DNA of 64,000 nt from Bicyclus anynana. Taxonomy: Eukaryota > Arthropoda > Insecta > Lepidoptera > Nymphalidae. The stretch lies in assembly GCF_947172395.1 (NCBI RefSeq), contig NC_069090.1:9248291-9312290 (forward strand), in the 5' to 3' direction. Position numbers and translations under genes: made by a program. Position 1 is the stretch's first letter; each line of letters starts with the position of its first letter. Shown here piece after piece: positions 22,897 through 34,360 of this stretch. A model generated the notes under the pieces. It saw nothing but the letters and a program-made list of their open reading frames with translations, was not told the DNA's origin and searched no databases.

Positions 22897-23129
22897 AATG
22901 ATCCCCATGCATGACGAGGTACTTATGAATTCCACCGTAAGAATACTCAGCAACATCTAACGCTTGCGTTGTCACCAGAAAAGCAGGCCATTATCACCCT
23001 AGTAACTTTAATTTTAATTTTTCGACTAATTATTATTATTACCATCTATACGAGTTGTAATAAAAGTGTAACAGGTCAAATTCTGTACATTGAAGATATT
23101 TTGAAATAAAATAGCTGAAGGCTAAGCTA

Positions 23130-23345
23130 AATACAATATATGTATAATCGATACTGAAGCCAAAATTTATTTTTTTTATTTTTTATCTGTCTGTATGTAC
23201 GTGTTTTATTTTAACCGGGAATCACGCTGAAACTATTGAACATATTCAAATGAAACTTGGCACGATTTGAGAAAATTTAATCAGAAGGGGGTCGAACAGG
23301 GGTTGAAAGTTCGTATGGAAAGTCCTTCAGTTTACAAGTTACATT
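23130..23345 (-). repeat. Dispersed transposon fragment, copy B
   Basis: This is the reverse complement of the family at 300-580 ('atcacgctgaaactattga' here against 'cagtagtttcagcgtgatg' there; 'gttcgtatggaaagtccttc' against 'ggactttccatacaaac'). Confidence 0.6.
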
Positions 23346-23389
23346 TTGTAAAAATTGGTATGTGTACTATTATAAACACACTAATATTA

Positions 23390-23600
23390 TAAACTCAAAA
23401 GTTTGTGTGTATGTATGTAGGTATGTTTATTCCTGCTTAACGCTGCGACTACTGAAGCGATTTGGCTGAAATTCGGAATAGAAATAGTAAAAATATTGAT
23501 TGAATTGATCCCAGAAAATCCCGTTCCCGTGGAATTTGTGAGAAACTGAATTCCAAGCGAACGAAGTTGCGGGCATCCGTTAGTACTACAATATAAAAAA
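23390..23600 (-). repeat. Dispersed retroelement-type repeat, minus orientation
   Basis: It contains 'cactaatattataaactcaa', 'gcgatttggctgaaattcgg' and 'aacgaagttgcgggcatccg', the inverse of the family at 14988-15324. Confidence 0.65.
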
Positions 23601-25353
23601 TAACACGGACCAGCAAGAAACGCATTATCAGTAATTGAAACAATCCCCGATATCTGATGTCACCCAGACGTGGGCTTTTTAACTCACGATCTCGGGGCGC
23701 CCGGGCTGATACACTCAGGTCAAAACAGCCTTCATACTATACTACCTATACGTTTAATTCGCAATGTAAACAAGTACCTATCAACTTTCTGGTGGCCACT
23801 TGACGGCGAACTGATTACAACGTCAGCATTTTACCGATACAATAGCTCGGCGTTACCTACCTCAACAAGAGAGGTTATGAATTTTGCAGTGTATGTTTGT
23901 ATTGTAATTACATAATTTTTATTAACATAATTTGGGGTGGCGTGATGTATTCGTAGCAACCCTTATTCTCATTAACCAACTAAGCATTTCCGACGCTCGT
24001 TGGCCATTGCATTTTATCGTTGGACATTCGCTGGTTTCCTAACGCACCGATTCGATTCCGCCGTCTGTTTAGCACGTAATTTAATTTAACTTTTCTACTT
24101 TTCATATTCTATTAATTTTTTTATTTGCTATATATTTCCGCTTGGAATAGGCCTGACGGCTTGAGAACCTCCTCCATTTTTTGAAGACGGTTAAAAATAA
24201 GTTGTTTGTTGATGAACCAAAAGCATAGATTTATAGAACCAAAGACCGAAAAATCAGTCTTCTAGATATTTGATGAGAGTGACTCACCAAGGAATTTTCC
24301 ATTCCATAAATTGTAACCAAGGAGAATTAATATTGATATTTATATAAATAACTGAGAACAGTTTAATTAAAACACAAAAGGTACAATTAAATAGGCATAC
24401 ATTAAAATAAATTAAGTAAATCTACAAATCTAAAATAAATAAATGATATTATATAAATAAATAACGGATATTTTAAGAATACCTGTTTGCTTAAGAATGG
24501 ATATTTCCATTGATAGATATGGAATTCATTTTATACGTATTGGGTGACTAGTTCAACAGTTAACCGCCCTTTTTTCTAAACATCGTACCAAGCATATTTT
24601 TAGCTGAGTATTACAACAAATTATAACAAATTCTTAAACCCAAATGGACAGAGTTTTGACCTCACTTGTTAACACCTATACGAAAAATCGTCCAGAATGA
24701 AGTGCGCAATGACTTATATAGGCTTGCTGGTTTGATGATGACATCTCAGAATTCTCCTAACAGTTGGTCGTCCTCGACCCAGGCACCCCGTGGGATATGA
24801 ATGGCGCCAGCGACACCCGTCACTGACACCCTCTGACGACTCTGGGACTGCAACAGGAGCTGCGTCAGTGGCCTCTACTGGAGGCTCGTAGAACTTTAAT
24901 CACTGATTTCCAATTATTTGCCTACCACAGAACTACCGTGTACGTGAGCTAACTGTCGACCGGGCAGCGGGCATATCGATGCGTCATTAAAATTTCTCAT
25001 TGCACGAATCGGCAAAGTCGCGTTTCGCGAATATAGACATGGCTAATTGTGGAAAAGTGGCTAACTGTTGAACAAGTTACCCTACCCTTTTATATAAGGA
25101 TTTTTATTTTTTTCTAACAATAGGTTGATTGCATTCTTATCTAAATTTATTGATTTATACTGCTTGATTGCTTGATTGCATTCTTGTCTATATTTATATA
25201 TTTATTTATTGTGAAAATTTTATTGTAAATCTATAGCGTCAGCAAACATAAATTTATACATATTTTTCTTTCCAGCCAATCATATTTTTTCATAATTTAA
25301 ACATAATGATAATGGAGTCAAATAATACATATAAAGTAAGCGTTTTCGGGAAG
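23601..25353. other. Intergenic/intronic; no gene seen
   Basis: The stretch is AT-rich, with a GC-richer patch at about 24720-24910 that may be a decayed retroelement coding fragment. Its minus-strand translation is proline- and glutamate-rich, then contains 'GRGRPTVRRI', but nothing definite can be named. The open frame at 23670-23915 has no recognisable content. Confidence 0.5.
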
Positions 25354-26603
25354 TGCTCAGAAACAGCTCCGATTTTGATGATGTTTTTTTTTACAAACGT
25401 ATGCAGAAAACTAATAAGAGAAAGAAAATATTATAATATTTTCTATCTATTGATCACTTTGAAGGCAGTGCCAATGGTCCAATTTATGGGCCGACAATCA
25501 GTCATCTACCGTTTTCCTAGCTTTAGGTTTCGAATTGTTTTTTCATATTTACATGAAACATTTATCTACGGAATATACCCTTTATAATAAAAAAAAAATT
25601 ATCAAAATGGGACCACACAATGAAAAGTTATACTTGGTTTTACACTAAAATTAGTGGGGAAACAATCAATCGTCCCCTGTTTTCGTAATGTAAAACCAAG
25701 CATAACTTTTTATTGAGTTGTCCGATTTTGATAATTCTTTTTTTATTATAACGGATACATTTTGTACATTGTCCTATATACATTTAAAACAAATCAACTC
25801 AACTCTAAGAGTAAGAAAACAAGGTATGATTGGTTGTTTACCCATTCATTTTAATGTAAAACCAAGCATAACTTTTTATTAAGTAGTCCGATTTTAATAA
25901 CTTTGTTTTAAATAGAAAGGGTATATTCCGACAATGGTCCCATATAAATTTTGAAAAAATAATTTCAACCCTAAGGGTAGAAAAACAGAAGATGACTTTA
26001 TTACGATGTGATTTGATAATTTTTCATAGGTTGTAAAGGGTATATTACGAAATAGGTGATGGACTGTGATGGACTTGCCAATGCACAACTTTAAGCAATG
26101 TGTTAAAAAACATTTACTTAGTCGAGGTTACTACACTATTGATGAGTTCCTTAACGATAAAGGTGCTTGGAGGCCATTGGACCAGCTTCCACCTTCACAC
26201 AGGAAGTAAAACTATAAGAAATTGTAATTGTTATCAATTGTAAATTATAGTACTGTATGACTTTTTCATTTATCCTATATCCTATATATATCCTATAGAT
26301 TCCACCTTTAGGATTGGAAAGACAATTCCAATCCTAAAGGTGGAAAAAGAGGGTACGATTGACTACCTATTAATTGTACCATTGGCACCGGCTTCAAAGA
26401 AATCAATAGATAGAAAATATTATAATATTTTCTTCTGCTTATTAGTTTTTTTTTAAATTATTTATTATATAAATAGCATAAATATTGTTTAAATAATATA
26501 AATCATTCCGTCCCCACTCCAAAAGCTTTCTGATTTCAAATAATATCATGAAAAAATCTGAACAACAAAAAAAAAACATCAAAATCGGAGCTGTTTCTGA
26601 GCA
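25354..26603. mobile_element. Long terminal-inverted-repeat element, about 1.25 kb
   Basis: The left end 'tgctcagaaacagctccgat' is inverted at the right end ('atcggagctgtttctgagca'). Inner sub-terminal repeats also match ('gaaaatattataatattttc' in both halves, with 'tgccaatggtcc' and 'accattggcac' next to them). The interior repeats 'aatgtaaaaccaagcataac' at about 25690 and 25853, with an inverted partner at about 25630. It encodes no transposase; the frame at 25306-25587 only crosses its left end. Confidence 0.75.
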
Positions 26604-26724
26604 GGTCGAGAGTAAATACCCTATTGATTAGCCTATGAGACAAAAAACGAGTATCTATACTTATACTCGTAATAAAACTCTGTACCTACATTAAAAATAT
26701 TTTATTGGGTTTTTTTTATTTGTA

Positions 26725-27083
26725 TCATCATCATGTGTATCATCATCATCATTAACAACCCACATTCGGCTCACTGTAGAGCACGAGTCTTCTCCAGGAT
26801 GAGAGGGGTTAGGCCTTACTCAACCACGCTGGCCCAAAGCGGATTGGGAGACTTTACACACCTAGAGAATTAAGAAAGTTCTCAGATATGCAGGTTTCCT
26901 CACGATGTTTTCCTTCACCGTTTGAGATACGTGATACTCGTATTAAATTTTTTTAAATGCACACAACTGAAAAGTTGGATGTGCATGCCCCGGACCGGGT
27001 TCGAACCTACGCCCATCGAATCGAAGGCAGAGGTCATATCCTCTGGGCTATTACGTCTCTATCCTCTGGACTATCACGCCTCT
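26725..27083 (-). repeat. tRNA-derived SINE, family 2, minus strand
   Basis: It runs from a (CATCAT)n tail through 'cctcacgatgttttccttca' to the tRNA-like head ending 'gggctattacgtctct' (27060). The last 22 bp of the head are repeated directly after it ('atcctctggactatcacgcc'). Confidence 0.85.
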
Positions 27084-27120
27084 CTATTGTTTTTTTTTTT
27101 ATTTGTATCGATTATACAAT

Positions 27121-27200
27121 GTATCATCATTATCATTAACAACCCACATTCAGCTCACTGTTGAGCAAGAGTCTCCTCTCAGGATGAGAGGGGTTTAGTC
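27121..27200 (-). repeat. SINE family 2, tail fragment
   Basis: The sequence 'atcattaacaacccacattc' followed by 'tcctctcaggatgagagggg' duplicates the 3' part of the neighbouring SINE at 26725-27060. Confidence 0.8.
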
Positions 27201-28232
27201 TACCACTAAACTCTAAAGGGTAGAAAGGGGAAATTTGTCAAAAAATAAAAATCAGCCATTTTCCATAATTTACATAAACATAAACATAATTGGCCGGTTT
27301 AACATAAAAAGAACTTCCAATATAAGGATAAATACGGATAGAACATTTTTTTCGAAATCTGTCATTTATCAAATTATTAAATTATGTTAAATTATTAATA
27401 TATTAAATTAAATTATGTTCGCGATAATAGATACATTGACTATCGATAGAATGTGAAAAATTAATGTGGGTTAAAAAGTCAACCCCTAAAGGGTTGAAAG
27501 GGGTTAGAATTATTCTGAAATTAAAAATCTGGCATTTTCAAGTTATGTTTTGAAAAATGGTCTTTAAACGATTGGTTTACAAAACAAGAATTGAAAAAAA
27601 ATCACCCCTGTGGGATTAAATAGGTGTTGATTTTTTTATAAAACTCTTTCATGTTATGTCCACAGTAATAACACAGTTATGTTCACAATAATAAGGTTAA
27701 TAATGAAACCATTCTTGATCAAAAAAAGTTTGCTACAATGTTTTCGAATACTTTTAATTCAAACTTTAATTTCTCCGCAGCGGGACAAGTCTTGGTCGAG
27801 TTTACGACATTTTTTGAAGACTCATGATATTTTGTTTGTTTGTTCGATTAGCTTGTTGTTAATAAAAAAAGTAGATAGGTAATACAAAAAAATCAGCTCC
27901 AAATGTTACTTATCGCCACTTCGGTACACCGGCAAACTTTTTCAGCAAGAAAAGTGTTAAAAAATGTTTTTTCTTCAAGAAGCATATTAAGTTCATATTA
28001 AACCAGATCGTTATTCATACATTACATTATCATCTTCATATACTCATAAGTGGGCTATTGGTATGTATACCTGGGTTCCCTACCGACGTCGTATTGGCCG
28101 GTGGTTCTCAATTCCTCTGTATTTTACAGACAAATTGAGAACCTTTTTTGAAGTCGGTTAAAAAGTCGAAACGACCTAGTTATATTATTTTCAGTATAAA
28201 AGTTTTACCTTAGTTAACATTTATTTACTTAC
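27201..28232. other. Intronic/intergenic, AT-rich; no gene seen
   Basis: It contains locally repeated strings such as 'aacccctaaagggttgaaag' that look like transposon debris. The frame at 27679-27882 is not convincing. It lies immediately downstream, on the minus strand, of the first exon of DUF2236 copy 3. Confidence 0.5.
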
Positions 28233-28245
28233 CATTAAAATCCAT
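28233..28245 (-). pseudogene. First coding exon (MDFN+G) of DUF2236 copy 3
   Basis: Minus-strand ATG GAT TTT AAT G is followed by GTAAGT, matching copy 2 exon 1 at 14616-14628. The flank on its 5' side resembles that of copy 2. It would join to exon 2 at 17934 across a 10.3-kb, repeat-filled intron. It is labelled pseudogene because the downstream part of this copy lacks exons 3-5. The exon itself is intact. Confidence 0.6.
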
Positions 28246-28620
28246 GATTGCAGTAACTAATATAAAACCATTAAGTAATTTGAGTCAATTTTACTAACAA
28301 ACTTGGAATGATTTTTACGACTAGGTATTTTATTTTCTCTATAATTTCAATCTTATAGCACTGGATTTTGGTTATTGAATTTTAAAAAGATAAAGCTAGA
28401 TAATATTACGTTACATTTGCGATAGGTACGTACACTCGATCAGATGAAACTCTAAGCCACCACTGAATCACCCGTCTCGTTATTTTAGCACAAAAAAAGC
28501 TCCACACAAGCGGTTGTACGAAAATACGGCCTAGAAGTTTCCGTCTCTACTCGACAAAGGCGATCTACATCACGAGAAGGCTTTATACTTTTACCTATAA
28601 TTGTATGTAACTCTAACTGT
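28246..28620 (-). promoter_or_regulatory. 5' flank of DUF2236 copy 3
   Basis: It shares 'gcactggattttggtt', 'tttagcacaaaaaaagctcc', 'gtttccgtct' and 'ttttacctataattgtat' with the corresponding flanks of copies 1 (2900-3100) and 2 (14629-14960). It is probably a duplicated 5' UTR or promoter. Confidence 0.45.
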
Positions 28621-28670
28621 GAGTATAACATTCTCTCATTGGCTGGCACATTGACGCTAATGCTAGCCCC

Positions 28671-28802
28671 AAACGGTCAATTATTCTCACGTTTTTGTAG
28701 CACCCACGTCTATAATTGATCGTATGTTGGTCACTGCGTACATGATTTGTATTGTATATTATACCGTTTGCTTTTCAGAAACGTGACAATAATTGACCGT
28801 TT
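28671..28802 (-). mobile_element. MITE with 24-bp inverted termini, copy 2
   Basis: The ends are 'aaacggtcaattattctcac' and 'gtgacaataattgaccgttt'. The interior is the reverse complement of the copy at 12942-13082 ('gttggtcactgcgtacatga' here). It sits just upstream of the copy 3 5' flank. Confidence 0.85.
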
Positions 28803-29532
28803 AACGGCTTTTCAAGTCCTGCAGGCAATGATAATTTTATAGGTAGGTACTATAGACAGGTTACAAAAAAAGTGATCCGAATTCAGATATTTTTTTGTTT
28901 TTACACTTCCTGAACACACAACTCGACATTGTAGACGATATTTAAACAAACAATTCCTAAAAAATTATTTGTTTAAATATCGTTCGTTGTTTATTATACG
29001 ACTAAATGAAATTAGGTAAATTTTCCACATTTATTTTGTCCGCCACAGTTTTGATGCGCCCATCTCTTAGTATAAAATATCTTTGTCTGCAGGCTAATTC
29101 ACAAACTTTGACGTGTGTTAGTTAATTACGAAATTGAGATTCTATGTAACAAATAACAACCGTCGCCTACTGTCATACCTTCGTGGATATCATACAGTAG
29201 GTAGATGACCTTTGTCAGATGATTTGATGTTTATTTTAATAGGTTGTGTTATATATACCAAATTAGTGAATAGGCCAGCTGGCCTAGGGTATTACTGTAT
29301 ATGTTTTCTGTGGTAATTAAACAATAGATAGCTGTGACTAAACCTATATCTAATTAACTATCCGCTATTAGCGCTATGTTCTTAATATTAGTTTAGTTAT
29401 TCAAATTAAGAAAATTGTGCTGAAAGTTGGAATAATTTAGATAATAAGTCTGGATATTATTAGGACAGATAGATTATACTCGTAGTCTGGTATGCACAAT
29501 TGCAAATTTGCACTGTTTACACGGACACGGAT
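28803..29532. other. Intergenic; no gene seen
   Basis: An AT-rich stretch without a convincing frame. An imperfect inverted repeat around 28935-28995 ('gatatttaaacaaacaattc' facing 'ttatttgtttaaatatcgtt') is the only structure noted. Confidence 0.5.
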
Positions 29533-29968
29533 AGTAGCGGACGCCCGCGACTTCGTCCGCGTGAAATTCAATTTTCACAAATCCTGCGGGAACCATACAT
29601 TTTCTGGGATAAAATGTAGCCAATATTGTGCTCCGAGATTTCATTTATCTCTATACCGAAATTCACCAAAATCAGTTCAGTGGTTTAGACTGAAAAGTTA
29701 ACAGATAGATAGACTTATTTTCGCTTTTAGAATACTCGTAGATCTAGCGGACGTTCGCGACATCGTCCGCGTGGAATTCTGTTTTTCACAAATCCTGCTG
29801 CGAGAACCATGGATTTTTCCGGGATGAAAAGTAGCCTATATTTTAATCCAGAGTAAAATCTATCTCCATTTAAAACAGCCAAATCGCTTCATTAGCCGCA
29901 ACGTAAAGGAGGAACAGACATACACACTTACACACACTCTTTCACCTTTATAATATTAGTGTGATATT
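29533..29968 (+). repeat. Two head-to-tail copies of the dispersed retroelement-type repeat
   Basis: The first copy starts 'gcggacgcccgcgacttcgt' (29537) and ends near 29742. The second starts 'gcggacgttcgcgacatcgt' (about 29747) and ends 'tttataatattagtgtga'. Both contain 'aaaatgtagcc' or 'aaaagtagcc'. The frame at 29492-29701 is a by-product. Confidence 0.75.
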
Positions 29969-31444
29969 AGAATGGATTCTCAGAGGAATGAGCACTACGC
30001 ATGTAAAACAGCTGGGCACTGGGAACAGCTCTCAACTCAAGACTAAATTCCCAACGGATAATAATAAAAGGAGGATGGCGAAAGTGGGAGTCATACTCTG
30101 AAGTGTCGTACATTCATACAATTGTATTAATTAAAACTATTATTTTAAAAGATGTTTGTAAAAAAAATATTGAGATTTTACAGACCGGGAATCAAGTTTA
30201 CTTCTATATTTAGCTTAGTAAAATTGTACTACTTTTTTCCTATGACTGAAACGCCTTGTCGTATTTATCAAGCAATTACGCAGTTGTATGTCAGCGGCGG
30301 TGTTTTTGACATTTATGTATAGGTAGGGTACCTACCTACTATTTTCAAGGTATATCTTTTTACTTCCTGCTTTTCAAGACTGCTTACCATTTGTTTTTTT
30401 TCTTAGTTTAATCACGATAAACAACAATTAATAGGTTTCTATTATGTACGCTACTTCTTTCTGCTGGTCCCAAAATACATGCAATCTCGCCATGCTCCTT
30501 TTCTGTCAGTCATCATTTTGTAACCCCGAGTTTCTATGACAACTGATTGTCATAGAAACTTTTTACCCACATAGTTTCCGTTCCCCTAAGAATAACGGGA
30601 TAACAATAGCAGTCGGGGATAGTCTTACGGGGAAAATTTCTGTCACTGTCGTGAAGCCACTACCAAACAGTGAAGTAATTTTTCATATCAGTTCAGTAGT
30701 TTCGGAATCTATTCAAGGATAACAAACAAACAATCAAATCTTTCCTCTTTAGTATATTAGTTTAGTTAGAGCGTCTAAGAAAAACGGGCAAACGGTAATA
30801 CTTATTACTTACTTAGATAATGTTAATTTATCTGTTAAATTATTATGTAGATAGTAGACATTTTAACAAGCTAAGGTACTCCGTACTAGAATAAGAATAA
30901 CACAAATAATCTCATCGTCAATTACACAATCACTTTATCAATTACCTACCTAAGTGCATGTACTTAGGTACGTGCCTGTTAAGCAAACCAACCTTGCAAA
31001 ATAAAAAATATTATAATAGGTACAACCTCGGAGTCTTTTGAATATTTATGAATAATTACAAGTCCTGAATTCTATTCCCATCTTCATAATAAATTTAATT
31101 TTTAAATATTCACCGCCTATTTTTGCGGAATAGATAATGAAAGATAATCATAGATAAAGAAGGATAACTAAAGTGATGAAAGACTTCAATCAAAACAATA
31201 ATGGTTGAACAATTTACACTACAGGGGTCATTTTGTTATTGGACGCATCTTAGACCATTAATAAGAATGTTGTTAATGGTCTAAGGGACGCATGCACTAA
31301 AGTTTGTATGATAGGTACCTACCTACTAAACTATCATATCAATGAGACAACCATGGACGCCCACCGCCATGGATTGTCCCGGGTAAAAATCTCTTATACT
31401 ATCCAAAATTGTAGCAAATAGTAGTAGTATATGAGACGAATATC
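29969..31444. other. Intergenic; no gene seen
   Basis: No supported gene. It contains a perfect 14-bp inverted repeat with a 4-nt loop at 30529-30560 ('agtttctatgacaa' facing 'ttgtcatagaaact') and transposon-like strings near 30690-30770 ('cagttcagtagtttcgg'). Confidence 0.5.
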
Positions 31445-31935
31445 TTAGCATTCCATGGATTCACCGTGCGGGTGCCGGGTCCATCGCGCGGTAGAGAGAA
31501 GAACTCCGAGCAGAGTCCTTGTGACTACAGGATGTAGGGTTAAGGAATTCCTTGACGATCGATCAACACTCCCCGTTCTCTGCTCGTGTTGTTCTCCCTG
31601 CCTAGCCAAATTTGGTAAGATCCTATTAGAGCAGCTTTGGATACTCATTCTAATATAGAACTAGCTGCACTTCTAGAGAGGCCAAGGTCTTTAAGCAAGT
31701 TATAGAGAGATTTTGCTGGTAATCCTCTCGCACCTACTTCTAGGGCGTACAGACTAACTACATAGCCATTTTTAGTTAGTTCATTTGTTAGGTCATAATA
31801 TTTATTCACTTTTATGATGTGGTCCTTCGGAATGTTAGTCTCCTACGGCACAGTAAGCTCTACAAGTACTATTCGGTTAGTTTGTTTGGACAATAGGAAA
31901 ATGTCTGGTCTAGATCCCGAGTTGAACTCATCGAA
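31445..31935 (-). mobile_element. Decayed retroelement coding fragment with a PD-(D/E)XK-like stretch
   Basis: Minus-strand translation of about 31935-31660 gives 'GSRPDIFLL', 'NRIVLVELTVP', a stop, then 'NKYYDLTNELTKNGYVV', 'YALEVGARGLPAKSLYNLL' and 'LGLSRSAASSILE'. The order RPDI ... VELT.P ... (E)VG.RG ... K is the pattern of a nuclease-like domain found at the end of reverse-transcriptase polyproteins (recalled, not searched). An in-frame stop and a frame change show it is dead. The flank at 31445-31658 is echoed at 33075-33175 and 47770-48080. Confidence 0.5.
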
Positions 31936-32354
31936 AATATTTAACACGACTACAAGAATATAATGTGTCTTATAACACTACACATAACTATATACACCCA
32001 TGTAATTTTTACAGAGGCTAACAATCACATCGCTTACTTACTATGTATGCGTCCCCCTATGCATCTTCATATCCAATTCCTCTACGCCAAATCTGTTAGC
32101 TGTCAGTCAAAACAGACAAAAAATCTTGATTCCGGATCGGTCGATTTAAAAATAAAAACAATTTTATAGTCATAGTCAAAATTGTGTCACTGTCATTGTC
32201 CTTGTCAAAAAAGTAAACAAATTTTTAAAAAATCAAAGAAAAATAATTTTTTAAAGACTTAAAATAAATATATTAAAGAGAATACTAAATAGCATAGTAG
32301 GTAGCAAATAGCAATTCTTGCTTGAATTGTCTAAATCCAATATTTATTGTTAAA

Positions 32355-34265
32355 ATGAAATGTCATGTGCCGGGCCCTAACGTTAAAGGTATTTCGCGTA
32401 TCATAAAATTAAATTAAATTTGATTTAATATTACTTCTAACAAAATATCTTAAGTTTTAGGAAGGACAGTCCATGTTTTAGCAAGATTTGGCGATGAGTT
32501 ATATTTAGAATCTCTTCCGGATTGTGTACTTCTAAAGACACTAAATGCATCTGAAAGTGCATATGCTATGATAAAGTTCAACAACAGTTTTTTCTCATAT
32601 TTCAAGTACAATTTCTATTCTACTGAAGATAACGAAAGTTTAAAATGCAAAATATCAATGAAATCTGCTCTTAATGCCTTTAAATCTCCAACACACATGG
32701 ACAAACAAGTAGAAAACCTGGAAATTAAATTGGATCCCGATGCCTGTAAACTTATCTTCCAGTTTAAATGCAAACATGGTATTGTTAAAACACATTATGT
32801 ATCAATATTAGATTGCAAAGCTACGCAAGCAGTTTATACCAAAGATCAAGTGCCAAACAGGTGATTTTATGACCTTTTTGTTATTATAAGTATGAATACT
32901 TTTCTCATTGCAGAGGAAAGTATTCATAAATAAGTTACATTAGAATTATTATAAGAGATTTTATTCAGCAGTACTTGTCTGATACTCACTTTGGACAAAA
33001 GCCTTCTGCAATCCTTTCTATAATTCTTTATTTATTTCATCCATTTAGAATTATGCTCACCTTTTTTACTTTATAAGAATGACAGGAGACACGCCAGGCA
33101 GTTGCCAGGTCCATCACACAACAGAGAAAAAGAGACCAGAACAGAGCCCAGGGCTTGTGACCAATGGGTGTAGGATTTTAAATTTGTAGAATAAACAATA
33201 CCTATACATAAATATATCCTAAAAACAATTTATTTTTGTTGAATTCTGCAATCTGCAATCATGACTGTGTCCTATAAATATTTGTGGAAAACAACTGGAA
33301 AATATTTGTGTAATGAAGGTTTGTTTGTTTTCCAGTTTCTGGGTGTGTATATACTTATATATGTAGTAGTATGTAAATGAATTTAATAAAATCAGCTATC
33401 TTATTAGAGATAACACAGGCTATACATATGTATGCTTACTTTGGGGCTAGATAGTGGTTTCAATTTCCACCTATGTTATTTTTCATTGGAAATTTGTTTT
33501 TATTTATGTTTCAGAATTATAACATCTCAAAGATTACTTTCTGAAACACTTGGAAATTTTCAAAGTTCAGATGACCAAGTCACAATAGAAGCAACAAACC
33601 AATCATTGATTCTACGGAACTATGTTGATGCTAACATTGAATTGACAAAGATTATAAGAACTCAGATAAATTTGAAGGCATCCGAGTTTGACAGTTACAC
33701 GGTTGGGGTAGATACAACCATAACATTTACACTCAAAGAGTTTAGGGCTTTGCTAGCCTTCGCTGAAGCACTAAGTCTACCAATACAGCTGCAATTTGAG
33801 ACAACAGGACAACCAGTGGTATTTATTGTTCACAATGGTACAACTTTTGAAGCACATTTTGTAATGGCCACCTCAAAACCTGATGCTTTAACACAAACAC
33901 AAGCTTCATCACAAAACAATTCAAGGACAGACTATAAAAGGAAAGAAGTTAACAACTCAGTAGGTCCAATGAAAAAGAAACCTCACTTAGATATTGATAT
34001 ATCAAAATGCTTAGATGAAGATTCACATTTATTCAATTACATAGACATTCCTGAAGAAACTGATTTGCGTCCAGAAAAAAATGGAACAACTGAAGCCAAT
34101 GCAGCAGAAGAAGACAATTTACAAGAATATATGGATTGTGATATTCCTGGGTCACCAACATCGAGAACAAAAATAAAATCAGTGTTCAAAAGATGTTTTG
34201 AAAGCACATTTGACCCAAGAAGTATACAGGGTGTAAAACTAGTTGAAAACTCAGATAGCGACTGA
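32355..34265 (+). CDS. Rad9: Rad9, checkpoint clamp subunit, three exons
   Basis: The exons are 32355-32388, 32461-32860 and 33515-34265 (1185 nt, 394 aa; human RAD9A is about 391). The N-terminus 'MKCHVPGPNVKGRTVHVLAR' and 'GDELYLESLPDCVLLKTLNA' followed by 'SAYAMIKF' are diagnostic of Rad9. Residues 1 to about 270 form the two PCNA-like lobes. The tail, from about residue 280, is hydrophilic, with TQTQ and SSQ sites, a basic 'MKKKPH' patch and an acidic end ('VENSDSD'), as expected of the phosphorylated Rad9 C-terminus. Rad9 joins Rad1 and Hus1 in the 9-1-1 clamp that recruits checkpoint kinase signalling at damaged DNA. Intron 2 contains a decayed SINE (33280-33460), which creates a spurious upstream extension of the exon 3 frame. 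A poly(A) signal AATAAA is at 34355-34360. Confidence 0.95.
33280..33460 (+). repeat. SINE family 4, decayed, in Rad9 intron 2
   Basis: 'aactggaaaatatttgtgta', 'ccagtttctgggtgtgta' and 'cttactttggggctagat' match the copy at 18640-18845. The tRNA-like head is lost. Confidence 0.7.
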
Positions 34266-34354
34266 ATATGAATTTTTAATAAGCAAACATATTTAATGTA
34301 AATATTGTGTATAACTTTCATGATTTGTTATGTTTTGTTGATTAATAAGAGGAA

Positions 34355-34360
34355 AATAAA
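34355..34360 (+). terminator. Rad9 poly(A) signal AATAAA
   Basis: A canonical hexamer 90 nt after the Rad9 stop codon, the first one downstream. Confidence 0.6.

Noticed and set aside
25306..25587. 93-codon frame
   Set aside because: It crosses the end of an inverted-repeat element and contains only repeat-derived, AT-rich sequence.
33432..33514. Upstream extension of the Rad9 exon 3 frame (MLTLGLDSG...)
   Set aside because: It derives from a SINE in intron 2. The phase-matched CAG acceptor at 33512-33514 gives the true exon start.
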